Source: Daedaleopsis sinensis
Taxonomy: Eukaryota > Basidiomycota > Agaricomycetes > Polyporales > Polyporaceae
Assembly: GCA_033807695.1 (NCBI GenBank)
Contig: CM066303.1
Coordinates: 1,054,001 to 1,118,000 of the forward strand
DNA length: 64,000 nucleotides
Direction of reading: 5' to 3'
Shown: positions 45,875 through 56,741 of the stretch, piece by piece
Layout of the letters: each line of letters starts with the position of its first letter
How positions within the stretch are numbered: the stretch's first letter is position 1
Notes under the pieces: generated by a model
Told to the model about the DNA's origin: nothing
Seen by the model: only the letters and a program-made list of their open reading frames with translations
Database searches by the model: none
Position numbers and translations under genes: made by a program

Positions 45875-46618
45875 TCATGGGGCTGCTTGACCACCGCCTC
45901 CTTGTCCATGCTGCTTTCCCCCACTCGTTCCACCATGTGAATCATCACCTGTAGGTGCGGCCTCGTCCGCACTGGTAGTCGTCGTCCCAATCGAGTTCCC
46001 TGTACCCGTCGTCACAGGCAACCCCCCCGCATCCGTCGCCTGACCCCCACTTCCCGTCGTCCCGATCCCGATCCCAGAGTCGGACGCCGACGCAGTCGTC
46101 GTCGCGCCCTCTGGGCTGCCCCCGCCGATCGGCAGCGAGCTCGCAGCGGGCGCTGAGCTCTTGTTGTGACCAACAGTCCCTCCGACGGCGCCGCCCACGA
46201 TCGCCGCGACGGCAGCGATGCCTCCAATGAGGAAGATGATGAGCCACTTGCGTGTTTTGTACCACGGCTTCGACGGGGTGGTGCTGGTATAGCCGCTGCG
46301 CCCCGCAGGGGCGTAGGCGTACCCGCCCGCCTCGGCTTGCGAGCGGTCGGCGGAGAGGGCGGCGGCGGCGGGTGGGGGTGTCGCGGACGTCGAGCGGACG
46401 TTCGGCTTCGCGTCGTTCTCTAGCAGATCGATATTGTACCCCTCCTACATCGAGTGCGAGGTGTCAACACTGCCCGTCGACCGTAGGGCTCGGGCGCATG
46501 CTCCGGCTTGAGGGGAACATGTGCCCGGTATGGGGGAGAGGTCGAGGACGAGACTGACCTGTTTCTCTGCGCGAGTCGCCACGGGCGCACTCGCGAGGAG
46601 TCGCTCATCGTAGGTCAT
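45875..46618 (-). CDS. single-pass membrane protein with Gly/Thr/Ser-rich tail
   Basis: Two exons (46559-46618 and 45875-46444) give about 209 aa. The N-terminal part (MTYDERLLASAPVATRAEKQ, then YNIDLLENDAKPNVRS) is hydrophilic and would face the cytosol. One strong membrane segment (KWLIIFLIGGIAAVAAIVGG) lies after the basic KPWYKTRK. Beyond it is a low-complexity Gly/Thr/Ser/Ala tail with acidic and His residues. This topology (short cytosolic head, one helix, extended outer tail) is common among basidiomycete surface proteins of unknown function. No domain is recognised. Confidence 0.7.
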
Positions 46619-47458
46619 GGTTGCAATGACCGGGAGAGGGGGAGATGAGGGGGAGGAGAAAGAACGGACACTGAACGCCGCCCATCGCGAGGTCAGGGCC
46701 CGAGGGGCGTCGGCAGGGCGCTACTGTTTGACAGCCGGGGCTGTGTGTGCTTATGTATGTCCACTTACCCTCCTCCTCCTCCATTTAGCAGTACTACAAA
46801 CTACTGAGTACTAAGTACTAAGTACTATAGAGTAACGACTACAAATGCGACTTGGCTACGACTATGGGCACATTGCCAATTGGCCACAATGGCCCTCAGT
46901 CTTCGACCGCACTCAGAGACAATGCACATATAGTACTACTAGCACTGAGCGTGATTGGGATGGCTCCGCTATGCGAAGAGTTGCAAAGAACGGAACGCGA
47001 GGCTCGAACATCACGTTGACACGCGCGCAGCGCCACCATGCCGAAAATCCCGACAACGCAGGCACGTTACATACACCACCAATATGCCCACATATAAGTC
47101 CGCTCTTATCGAAACTATGGACGGACAACCATCGCACAAAACGTGAGTACACACGTTGTAGTATTAAGGGTAGCAATGAGAGGAGGCAGGGACGGGCTGC
47201 ATGCGATCCGGAGCTGTAGACATGTCATAGGCCAAACACGAAGGTAATACTAACCATTACTGTGGGGGGAACTGTAAATCATCATCATCACGACGGGAGA
47301 GTGGGTGAGTAGCACGCGCGAGGGTGGCCCCGTGCGCAGATAGCAGGATAGCATACTGTACTGGTAATGAAAGGAGGAACGAAAGATCAAGGTCGAATGG
47401 GGGACGGACAGGATGATGAGGGTATCTTTGTTGGGCAAAGCAATGCGTGGTGAGACGT
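46619..47458. other. intergenic, with small tandem repeat
   Basis: No gene seen. Three AGTACTA units lie in tandem at about 46806-46828. The region is the promoter side of the membrane protein and the 3' side of MSB1. Confidence 0.45.
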
Positions 47459-50400
47459 CTATGCTTCCAATCCGTAGCGGGGCGGCAAAGCCATTAGGTA
47501 TACGACGCTCACTGAATTCAACCTATGCTCCGGAGGGGGTCAATTCATCGTATCACGACAGGCAAGCAGAGCAACGACATACCTTCAGTGGCAACAGGCC
47601 TTTCCTCAGCGTGAGCTGTTCCATTCTCATGCTTTTCCTCTACTACAGGCTCAGATGAAGTGGTCTCTTCGGCAGGCTCTGACGCTACAGGGACAGCGCT
47701 TTCTTCCCCTAGATTAATGAGAAAGGTGTCAGTTAAGATTACTGAATCGTTGCTGAAGATAGCTACCATGTGGCTCTTCCAGTGCGATAGGCTCTGTAGC
47801 CTCAGATGCAACGGGTGCAGGCTCAGCGGCGGCTTCTACAGGTTCGGTAGGAGCGGAGATGGGCTCGGGCGCGGGCTCCTCAGCCGGCGCAGGCGGCGCG
47901 AACTCCTCTACCGGTTCCGGAGCTACGGAGTCTTCGACAGCAGGGGCGGCCTCTTCCACAATGGGAGCAGCAGGTTCCTCAGCAGCAGGCTCTTCGATAG
48001 CGGCCGCGGACTCCTCTGCAGGAGCGGCAGGCTCTTCGACAGGCACCTGCGCAGGCGTGACGGGCGCCTCGGCCGCGGGCTCTTCCACAAGAGCCGTAGG
48101 TTCCTCGACTGCCGGTGCGGGCTCCTCGACGACAGGCTCCTCCGCGGGCGCAGCAAGCTCCTCAACAACAGGAGCGGCAGGCTCCTCGGCAGCGTCCTGA
48201 GCAGGCACGGCAGGCTCCTCTGCAGCAGGAACAGCAGCTTCGACGACGACGGGAGTGGCGGGCTCTTCAACGACAGAGGCGGTGGGCTCCTCGACGGCAG
48301 GTGCAGGAGCTGGCTCTTCAGCAACACGTTCATCAAGGACCGGCTCAGCCTCTTTCACCTCAACGACGGGCGCCGCGGGCTCTTCCGGGGTCACCTCCGC
48401 GGGCGAGGAGACCTCCTCGACGGGTGCGGGAGTCTCCTCTACGGGCGGCGAGACTTCGTTGGCGGGAGCTGTAACCTCTTCAGCGGGGGCCGGGGCCTCA
48501 GGCTCAGGCTCAGCGGCGGCGGCGGCAATCTCCGGTTCAGGTTCAGGCTCAGCCGGAGTCGGGGCGGGAGGCTCTTCAACTGTAGAAACGGGATTATCAG
48601 CCATAGTCACATTGGAAACAGGAAGGGAACACACATACCCGCAGGCTCACTTTCATCTTCAGGAGCAGCCGGGGTCTCTTCGACAAGCTCGGGCTCAGGC
48701 GCGGCAGGGGCCTCCTCGACGACGGGGGCTTCCACAACGACGGGGGCCTCCTCAACGACGGGGGCCTCGACGACAGATGCCTCCTCGACGACGGGGGCCG
48801 GTTCGACTACATGGGTCTCCTCGGGCGCGGGAGCTTCCTCCACAGCGGGCGCTTCCTCGGGAACAGGCTCGAGCGTAGCAGGTTCACTAGCCTCGAGAAC
48901 GGGGGCAGGAGCTTCTTCAACTACGGGCGCCTCTTCGACAACAGCAGGGACCTCGGGCTCGGGTTCTGCAACAGCTTCGACGACAGCATCGGGCTCGGTG
49001 GGTGCGGCTTCTTCAACAACAGGCTCAGACTCGGGCTCAGCAGGGGCAACCACTGCCTCCTCGACGACGGGGGCAGCAGCAACCGGCTCCTCAGCGACAG
49101 GCTGAGGCACGATCGCCTCGACCTGCACCGGCTCCTGGACAACCTCGGTTGTGGCCGTCGTAGGCGCTTCGTCCACGGGCGACGCAGCCTCCTCAACGAG
49201 CTCGTCGATCTTCGCCGAGATCTCCGCGAGCGCGGCAGGCTCGCTCGTGCTCAGCGCGACCTCCGGCCCGGGCGTCTCCCCTGTGAGCACGACGAGCTCA
49301 GGCGCAGGCGGGAGCGCCTTCTCCTCGGCAGGGGCGGGGGCAGCGTCGACCGGCACTTCTGGAGCCTCGGGAACGACGACGACGGGTTTCTCCTCGAGGA
49401 CGGCGTCGTCGGTCTTGATCGGCTCGACGCTGACCGAGGCGACCTGCTCGGCGGAGTTGGGCGTAGGCGCGAGGGGGCTGCCGACGACGGGGACGGGAGG
49501 GAAGTCGTCGGCTGTGGGGGTGAGGGGCGACAGAGGGTCCGTCGGCGAGGGGGCTTCGGCGAATGCTACCGCGTCTGCTCCTGCTGCGGCGACAGCGGGG
49601 AAAATGGCGTATTGGGCACGGTCTGAGTCAATGGACTTCGTCGCTTCAGCAGGCGGAGCAGTTGTGGCCTCGGTCTTCGCCACGGGAGCGGGCGCAACCT
49701 CTTCCTTCTTCAGCTCCTCCTTCTTGTCAGCGGCAGGCGCCTTCTCCTCGGGCTTCTCTTCGACTTCGGGCAGGATCTCGCCCATCTCGCCCACCTTGGC
49801 GCCCTTCGCGGCCTTGCGGGACTTGGCGTCAGCTTTCGCAGTTAGACTGCTGAGAGACTGGCTGGGCGTGGAGAACGTGAAGCGCTTTCTCATCGCAGAC
49901 AATGTAGAGACCTTGCGTGACGAGCGCTCAGATCGAACCGAGGGCTTCGGAGAGGAGGCGCGGCGTGGGGTGGTGGGAGATGCCGCCTCCTCAGTCGCGG
50001 TGACGGGCGGGGGCGGAGGGGGAACAAAGCGCTGCTCGAGGACAAACCAGCCGATAGGTTTGCCATCGACCTCAGCACCCGGGATGGTCTTGAGCTGAGC
50101 GACGACAAAGTTCGGCCAAGTCGATGCGATGGGGTCGACGAGTGCATCGCTCCAGAAATCGATGAACGCTTCGTCCAGCTTAATCAAGCTAACTATCGTG
50201 GACTTCGACTTCGGAGGCTTAGGAGAAGAGAAGCCGGTGGCGCGCGTTGCTGAATCGGGATCAGGGTTATCCACAGATGAGCGACGCGGCGAGAGCCTGC
50301 GCTTCCGGCTCGACTTGCGCGATACTGGAGCAGGCGGCGCGGTGACCTCGACATCTTTGTCGAGTAGCGTCTTGGCAAAGTCCTTGCCCAGCGCGCTGTC

Positions 50401-52173
50401 GCCAAACCCGCCTGATGAAAAGTCAGTCCAATCTTTGGGAGAACTGGGCGAGGTCGGCGAAGTGGGGCCTTCTTTAGCGACACCGTTCCCGGATGCTTTG
50501 CCGTTACCGTTTGTTTGGGGCTGCGTAGGCGAGTTCAGCGAGCTCGATCGCCTACGGGGTGGGCGGGGCAAGCGGATGGTGGGGACCGAGGAGACGGCTG
50601 CACTTGATTCCGCAGGGACGAAAGAAAGGAGGCGTAACGTTTCGTCGGCGAAAACACGCGACAGCAAGGGGAACCCGTCCACATTGGCAAGGATGGGCTC
50701 GGGTTCATCACTCGTCAGCGCAGCCCTTCGGATGGCTTCCCAGACGGCTTCGTATTGAGAATCCTTCAAATCAAGGTCGGACTTGAGGGCATCTTTGATA
50801 AGGCGGAGAGGATGCGACCTAGGCCTCTGGGCCTTTGCGTCCGAGAGCTCAGTGTCGACGCGAACGAACAAGGCGCTGTATTGACGCGTGGAGAACCGCG
50901 GGCGCGGCAGGAGGCCGTCATCTGCTGAGGGAGTTGTGTCCATAGAAGAGCTCCGGCTATGGTAGGGATAGCCCTTGACCAGCTCCGTGAGCCGCAGCGG
51001 CATCTTCTTCCGAGCCATCTCATCTCTGCATTGACATTAAGGTTTCTGACGTTGAGCCGCTATTGTAGACGCACCGTATGTGAGCCAAAAATAGGTGCTC
51101 AAGGACCCGACCTGCGCGTTCCCATCGCGCATAGAACGACGTCCAGTCCTCGCCATCTTCGCTTCGCTGGGAAGTCAGCAACCAGAGACCGAAGAACTTT
51201 GAAAGTTTGCTGCCCGATATACCGTTGTGTTCGGAGTGCGCCGCGAGAGAAGAGACAATCTCCAATGTCGCGACAAGGAGTTGGTGGTGGGAAGGGGGTA
51301 TGTGAGGAACGAGCGAATCCGTGAACGCACTGAGCGGGAACGACGAGCTGCGCTCTGCTTCCGCAAACGTCTGGTACCAGTTCCATGCGTCGGAAGCGCG
51401 TCCGAATGAGTCGCCTTCCAAGCGCAGATGACGGAGGGCCCAACGCAGGACAGCCGCGAGGTCGTGAGGGGAGCGGGTATACTCCAGTTCGGAAGAGAAA
51501 TTAGATACAGCAGCAGTGGGAGAAGGAGAGAGAGTGGTGATCGGGCTTTTGGGAGCCAAAGAGAGTATGTAAAGCGAAATGAGCTTACGCTGCACTTCGG
51601 GCGTGGCAGAGTACCAGAACGGGTGCATAACCCCGAGAGTTTCAAGACCTTGAAGGGTGACATGAGAGATCAGAGCATAAAGATCATAGTTAACAACTCA
51701 CCTCCATGGTCGATGATGGCAGATGAGCAAGCCTTGACCAGCAGTAAGGTCTCGAGAGGGTTCAGTCGGCGGTCGCCGATGACGTTGTCGGGTAACGAGC
51801 TCGTGTCGTTCGGATCTGCCTCGAACGCGACGCCCAACGCACGACTACGCTCCTCCTTCGGCACGGGCAAATTGAGGGTAAGATGGGGGACATCTAGCGC
51901 GGGTTTACGCGTCTCGGGAGGTGGGGACAAGGGTCGGGATCTGGACCGGAAGATGGTGAACGGCCCTTCCTTCTCCTTCTCCTTCTCCTTCTCCTTCTCG
52001 CGCCCTCTCTCCTTCTGTTGTTGAGCAGGCTCCGTGAAGTTTGCGGCTGAAGGCGAGACGGTTGGAGAGACGGCTTCGAACTTGCCCTCGAGCAACGAAG
52101 ACGAAGAATTGCGCTTGTTGGACGAGTCCTTGTCCTTCTTCCGCGGGAAGACTTTAGAGAAGAAGGTAGCCAT
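47459..52173 (-). CDS. MSB1: MSB1/Mug8-type polarity protein, with very long acidic tail
   Basis: Large cytoplasmic protein of the fungal Msb1 family (RhoGAP-like fold), linked in yeast to Cdc42/Rho1 signalling, bud growth and cell-wall synthesis. The start is MATFFSKVFPRKKDKDSSNK at 52173, with an EKEKEKEKEK run from a GAGAAG repeat (about 51970-52000). The Msb1 core covers LNPLETLLLVKACSSAIIDH, GLETLGVMHPFWYSATPEVQ, ISLYILSLAP, DLAAVLRWALRHLRLEG and MPLRLTELVKGYPYH, and ends near FIDFWSDALVDPIASTWPNF and GWFVLEQRFVPP. About 900 residues follow that are almost only Ala, Pro, Val and Glu (PAPVVEEA-type units), spanning several exons. The last exon (47459-47511, stop at 47459) is tentative; reading through its donor would stop at 47545. 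Confidence 0.8.
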
Positions 52174-53189
52174 AGCGCTGAAAGCCAGAACGGAAAGCCA
52201 GAGAGCAGTCGATGGACCTAACGTCCGTCGCTGTGGCAAACGACGAGGAAGACAAGTTCGGCGTCGAACTGAAGTAGGTGTTAGCGCCCGTTGTGCTCTA
52301 CGACCCAATATGGCAGTCGCCAAATTTGGAATCACTCTTTAAACATATGTATTTCTAATTCTACTCTTCCTACGACTTCAAGTCTTCCAGCTACCCAACT
52401 ACTCGATTTTGAACTACATTGCGTCGGCGATCACAGTATACGAAGACTCGAGCTGATGCTGGCACGCACGAGAGACTTTAGTCTGAAAGCCACGTGTTCA
52501 CAACGTGTTTGTGTTTTTGCTCCCGGCACCTTTAAAATTACAGAGCAGAAAATATTCAAAGGGTTTCGCACAGTGTGTAGCAGCTGGATGCTGCTACGCA
52601 CTGGAAGTCAAACGATATTGATGCGAGCAGTGTATAGCGGCAGGTGAGCTTTTGCTCAGGACTCAGGAGAATTAGTAGAAACTTACTGGCCCATCATCTT
52701 TTGTAGTGACGAGACTGAATTGGAGGCAGCCTGTATCCGGTGTGAGCCTTGATCGTCTCATAACATGCACGCCAGCTGGCCCGGGCACCCGGCACACACT
52801 CTTAACGAATAATCGGATGCATAAAGCCGTAGAACGGTACTTAAGTTACTAGCCGTATCAAGTGTGCAGTCAGAACAAGTTTCAAGCTCGTCTATTACTC
52901 ATTACTAGACTTGTGCACCGCCAACCGTGCCCCTAATGAACGTACGGTACATGTGAGTTACTGTCTGTTCAACCACGAACGCGTACGACTTACTGCCTAC
53001 ATAGACGGCGTGCTTGAAACCACTTAGTGATACAGAGGACGGGCGTAGCACCATGCAGACCAGCAGACCTGCGGTGTTCGTGACAATTCAAGACGCGTGC
53101 TATTTGGGGCACGAAGAACATGACATGATACAGCACCTGATCCAGTGAGACAGATCTCACTAGCATAATACGTTGCCTTCCACAATTCC
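52174..53189. other. intergenic, no gene supported
   Basis: Promoter of MSB1 on one side and 3' flank of SDR2 on the other. Low coding potential; nothing recognised. Confidence 0.45.
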
Positions 53190-54304
53190 TCACGCCTTCC
53201 ACTCCTCCCCCGTCAGATCCAGGAACGCGCCGTTCTGCGCCTCCGTGAGGCCGTCGATAGTCTTGATCTGCGACTCGACAGACTCCGCGGGGCTGATGAG
53301 CGGCATCGAGTAGCCTTTCATCCCAAAGTAGTCCACGAGCTGCTGGAGCCCCGCGCGTACCTGCGCCTGGCCTGCATCACGACCATTCATCAGCGCAGCT
53401 CGACGACGCTCCCCGCACACACAGGACGTACCGGCGGCGTCGAGTCCAGAGGTCCCCGACGTGTCGACACACCCGGGCGCGAGCGAGATGACAGCGAACC
53501 GGTCGCCTTTGAGCTTCGCGGCGTACTTGGCGGCCGTGACGAGCGCGGCGGCCTTGGTGAGCCCGTAGGCGGCCATGCCCGCGCCGTCTATGGCGCGCAC
53601 GAACGCGGGGTCTCCCGCGGGCGAGTTGAGGACGACGATCTTCCTGAGCGGCGCAGGGGACGCGCGGAGGAGCGGGAGGAAGGCGCGGATGGCGTGTACG
53701 ACACCGAGAGTGTTCACCTTGTACTGCGAAGTGATAGAAGGTCAGAGATTGTAGGCGTCGGGATGGTGGAGCAGGAGGACGTACTGATTCGATGAGGTCC
53801 TTGTCGAGGGTCTCGACGTCCGGGCTGTGGAAAAACGCCATGCTCAGAGATGGAAGAGGGCAAAGAGAGAGTTGGGAGCGCATACTAATCATCAAAGCCC
53901 CAGATGAGGCTCGCGCCATCCATGCGTGCTGCGTTATGGATCAAGCAGTCCAGAGAGCCACCTGTGATCTTGGATACCTGTGCGGTAGCGCGCTGCGTGA
54001 GAGTGCTAGTGAGTGGCGGCAATACGACAATTCACTTCGGGTGCTCACCTCCAAAGAAGGGTAGTCGGTGACTTCGGCCTCAACGACGTGAACGTTGTTC
54101 GATCCCGAGATGGCGGCGTTCAAGAAGGTCGAGCTGCTCGCACTACGAACGACAGCGAACACGACTGCGTTAGGCTTCTTGGCCTATGCGCATAAATCAA
54201 GTCAGATATGGATCATAGTAAGAAGCAATGGCTAAACTCACTAATTGGACGACGTAGGCCAGTCCGATACCGCGGGAAGCACCAATGACAGCGTAGGAGG
54301 GCAT
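53190..54304 (-). CDS. short-chain dehydrogenase/reductase 2
   Basis: Classical SDR with the same exon plan as SDR1. The start exon encodes MPSYAVIGASRGIGLAYVVQ (54304 downward). Then come VVFAVVRSASSSTFLNAA, VVEAEVTDYPSLE, LDCLIHNAARMDGASLIWG, KVNTLGVVHAIRAFLPLLRA, VVLNSPAGDPAF, catalytic YGLTK and LAPGCVDTSGTSGLDAAG. A small intron (GTACGT near 53433 to GCAG near 53373) precedes GQAQVRAGLQQLVDYFGMKG. The end is QNGAFLDLTGEEWKA. GC content is higher than in SDR1 and the broken SDR3, and the protein is more diverged. Motifs are intact, so it is probably active; substrate unknown. Confidence 0.85.
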
Positions 54305-55058
54305 ACTGTATGCGATTTTGTGTGTATGTGTGAGTAAGCCAAGGTAGCTTGTTGTCGGTTTGGATGGAGGAGGTACAGCTGCATGCAGCTTTTATACGCT
54401 GTACAAGGGCAGTAGCCGTCATCAAAATGACTTGTCCTTATTGCGAGTCTGCAGCAGTTAGTCATACCCATCAACGAATGACGGCTGGAGTGCTTACTAT
54501 GGCTAATGATCGATACTGCCCCTTTCACAAGCGATTGTAAACTGGACGGACGGAGGTTAGTGTTCCTTCAGCCCGCAACATACATGAAAAATTGACGGTG
54601 TGCACCCGCATAATGCTGCTTACCTCTATGACAGAAGAGGTTATTACTGACAACTGTCTTGACTAGAAGCGATGATTGCGATATTGACTTCAGAACCACG
54701 CGGAGTTAGCGGATAGCAGATAGTGGCATATACTAGCCTGAATTAGTAAGACATACCGCCGAATGACTCGTTCCGCAAGTCTTTACATGCTCCAACGTAT
54801 AGCTAATGAGATTTATGCAGGTGATTGGATCGATCGATCGAAGAAGAATCCATGCCAGTGATACTTCAATACTCTTGAGGAGGGATAACGTTGACGCCCA
54901 TCACCTACCACGGGCGTCTCGATTACCCCTTTGGCGTGATCAAGTTGCTGCATCGGAGTCATCCGGTTTTTAACTTACTGTGTGTTCCTGAAGAAGGAAG
55001 TGGCACACATATACTGTTCATGCCTGTGTCAAGGTGAGTAAATACGACCAGGTTCAAG
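54305..55058. other. intergenic, no gene supported
   Basis: Spacer between SDR2 and the broken SDR3; no coding exon recognised. Confidence 0.45.
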
Positions 55059-56053
55059 TCATGAACTCCATTCCCGTCTCCGTGAGGACCGCTCCGTTCT
55101 GCTCCACTGAATGGTCCTCAACTGCGCGGCAACAGACTGAGCGGGAGTCATCGGGTTTGAGGGTACATCCGCAGCTTTCAACGCGTCTTCGATCCGCTGG
55201 ATCTGAGCACGCTTGCGGGCGATGTCTAGTGTGTCACATAAGTAGTACACCCAACACCGTCTTTGAGGCTGCCATACGACATACCAGACTCGGCTTCTCC
55301 AGCGGTTTCTGATATGTCTACAAACTTCCCGGGTGACAGGATCACGACGACGAACCCTTCGCGGTGCAGCTGCATAGCGTACTTGATCGCGGCGACGAGC
55401 GCCCCGCCCTTCGTCACGCCGTATGCTGCCATCCCCGTTCCGAGGAAGGAGTCACCCAACTTGCGCACGTTTCGATATTCCCCAGCGGGAGAGCCGATGA
55501 CTACTATCTTCTTCAGAGGCGCGGTTGATGCACGTAGAAGCGGGAAAAATGCTGTGATGGAGTGAATGACACCGAGTGTGTTGACCTTGTACTGTGTGAT
55601 GCGGTCAGTAGACTGCATTAGCATTGATCACTAGGAGATACCGTCTGGATGAGGTCATCGTCGAGCGCGGCGATGCTGGGGCTGTAGGGGCAAAGACAGT
55701 CTTCGCTCAGTGATACGCAGGAGTCGAGGAACGTTTGACAACATACTAATCGTCAAACCCCCAATGCAGACCATCTCCTTCCATACGGGCCGCATTATGA
55801 GTGAGACAGTCAAGTTCGAGGCCACCGTTAAGGCCTGATATTTCTGTCGCGGCACGCTACGCGAGGAACAGTCCCGTCAGCGACTATCAATCGTATGAAA
55901 GACCAATAGGTTGATTACCTCAAGAGAGGGATAGTCTGTTACGTCCGCTTCGACGACATGAGCGTTATTCAACCCAGATGTGGATGCAACAAGAAAGGTA
56001 GATGTGCTCGCTTTGCGAACGATGGCAAATACAATTGTGTCTGGTCTTTCTGC
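55059..56053 (-). pseudogene. short-chain dehydrogenase/reductase 3, broken
   Basis: Close relative of SDR1 at the DNA level, on the opposite strand. The exon with AERPDTIVFAIVRKASTSTF and VVEADVTDYPSLE (high end 56053) and later exons are clear: LDCLTHNAARMEGDGLHWG, KVNTLGVIHSITAFFPLLRA, VVIGSPAGEYRNV, catalytic YGVTK, and DIARKRAQIQRIEDALKAA. Two defects are seen. First, the start exon with the cofactor loop GASRGIG is missing; only a trace (LLQL-like, near 56165) is left upstream. Second, in the last exon about 10 bp are lost relative to SDR1 between the segments encoding QLRTI and EQNG (about 55110-55120), which shifts the frame. Without the Rossmann loop no working enzyme is expected. 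Confidence 0.8.
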
Positions 56054-56173
56054 CTAATGTTCAGATAGTACTAGGCATCAGGAGTGAATATTAAATGGTT
56101 GATGATACTCGAACATAAGTAGATGTGCAAAGCACGAGGACACCGGGGCTCCTGTTGCGGACGATCCGTATAA

Positions 56174-56741
56174 GCTGCAGCAGTAAATGTAAGTTGAAAT
56201 AATTTGTCGGTGAGACGGAGGAGACGTGACCAAGGCTGCCATCAACTGAGCGCGATAGCTTAGAAAGGTAATCTAGACGCGCGCTGGTGGCGCCAAAACA
56301 CGTCTGTAACGCTCACGGTGCTCGAGTAAATCTGAGTCACTAATTCAACGCCTACACTTGACTCCTCTCTCCGTCAGCCAGTCACGGCCTCTACTTCTAC
56401 TCCACCGCTAAGCTCTGCTGCACACTCTAGAGTAAGGCGACCGACTACGACGCCCTTGCCAAATCTCAAATAACAATGGTATCGCTACAATCCCCGGAGT
56501 TCATGTTCAACTCGGCAAGCACTTCGTGGGCAATAGGAAACGTGTCCTGTTTGCTCGATTTGCACAACACTCGCATACGAGACCTCCCAATACACGCGTA
56601 TGTCTGTCAGTGCATAAATTCTCTCACATGTATTCATCCTATGTCGCGCGATCGTCAGGACTGGAGTGGCCAGCGAAGAAGTGTGTCAGACTGAGCTTTC
56701 GACGTCAAGAACATCTTGACTAACCTATTCTCTAGCTAAAA
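56174..56741. other. 5' flank of F-box gene, possible first exon
   Basis: No independent gene. An ATG at 56476 followed by about 66 in-frame bases could splice (GTGTCC to TCTCTAG at 56735) to the F-box frame. The evidence is weak. Confidence 0.4.

Noticed and set aside
47660..50758. Three very long plus-strand open frames (47660-49105, 49151-50098, 50129-50758) rich in Ser/Gly/Ala/Arg
   Set aside because: They lie antisense to the MSB1 coding exons, and their low-complexity make-up mirrors the PVEEA-type repeats on the other strand. They have no start context or domain.
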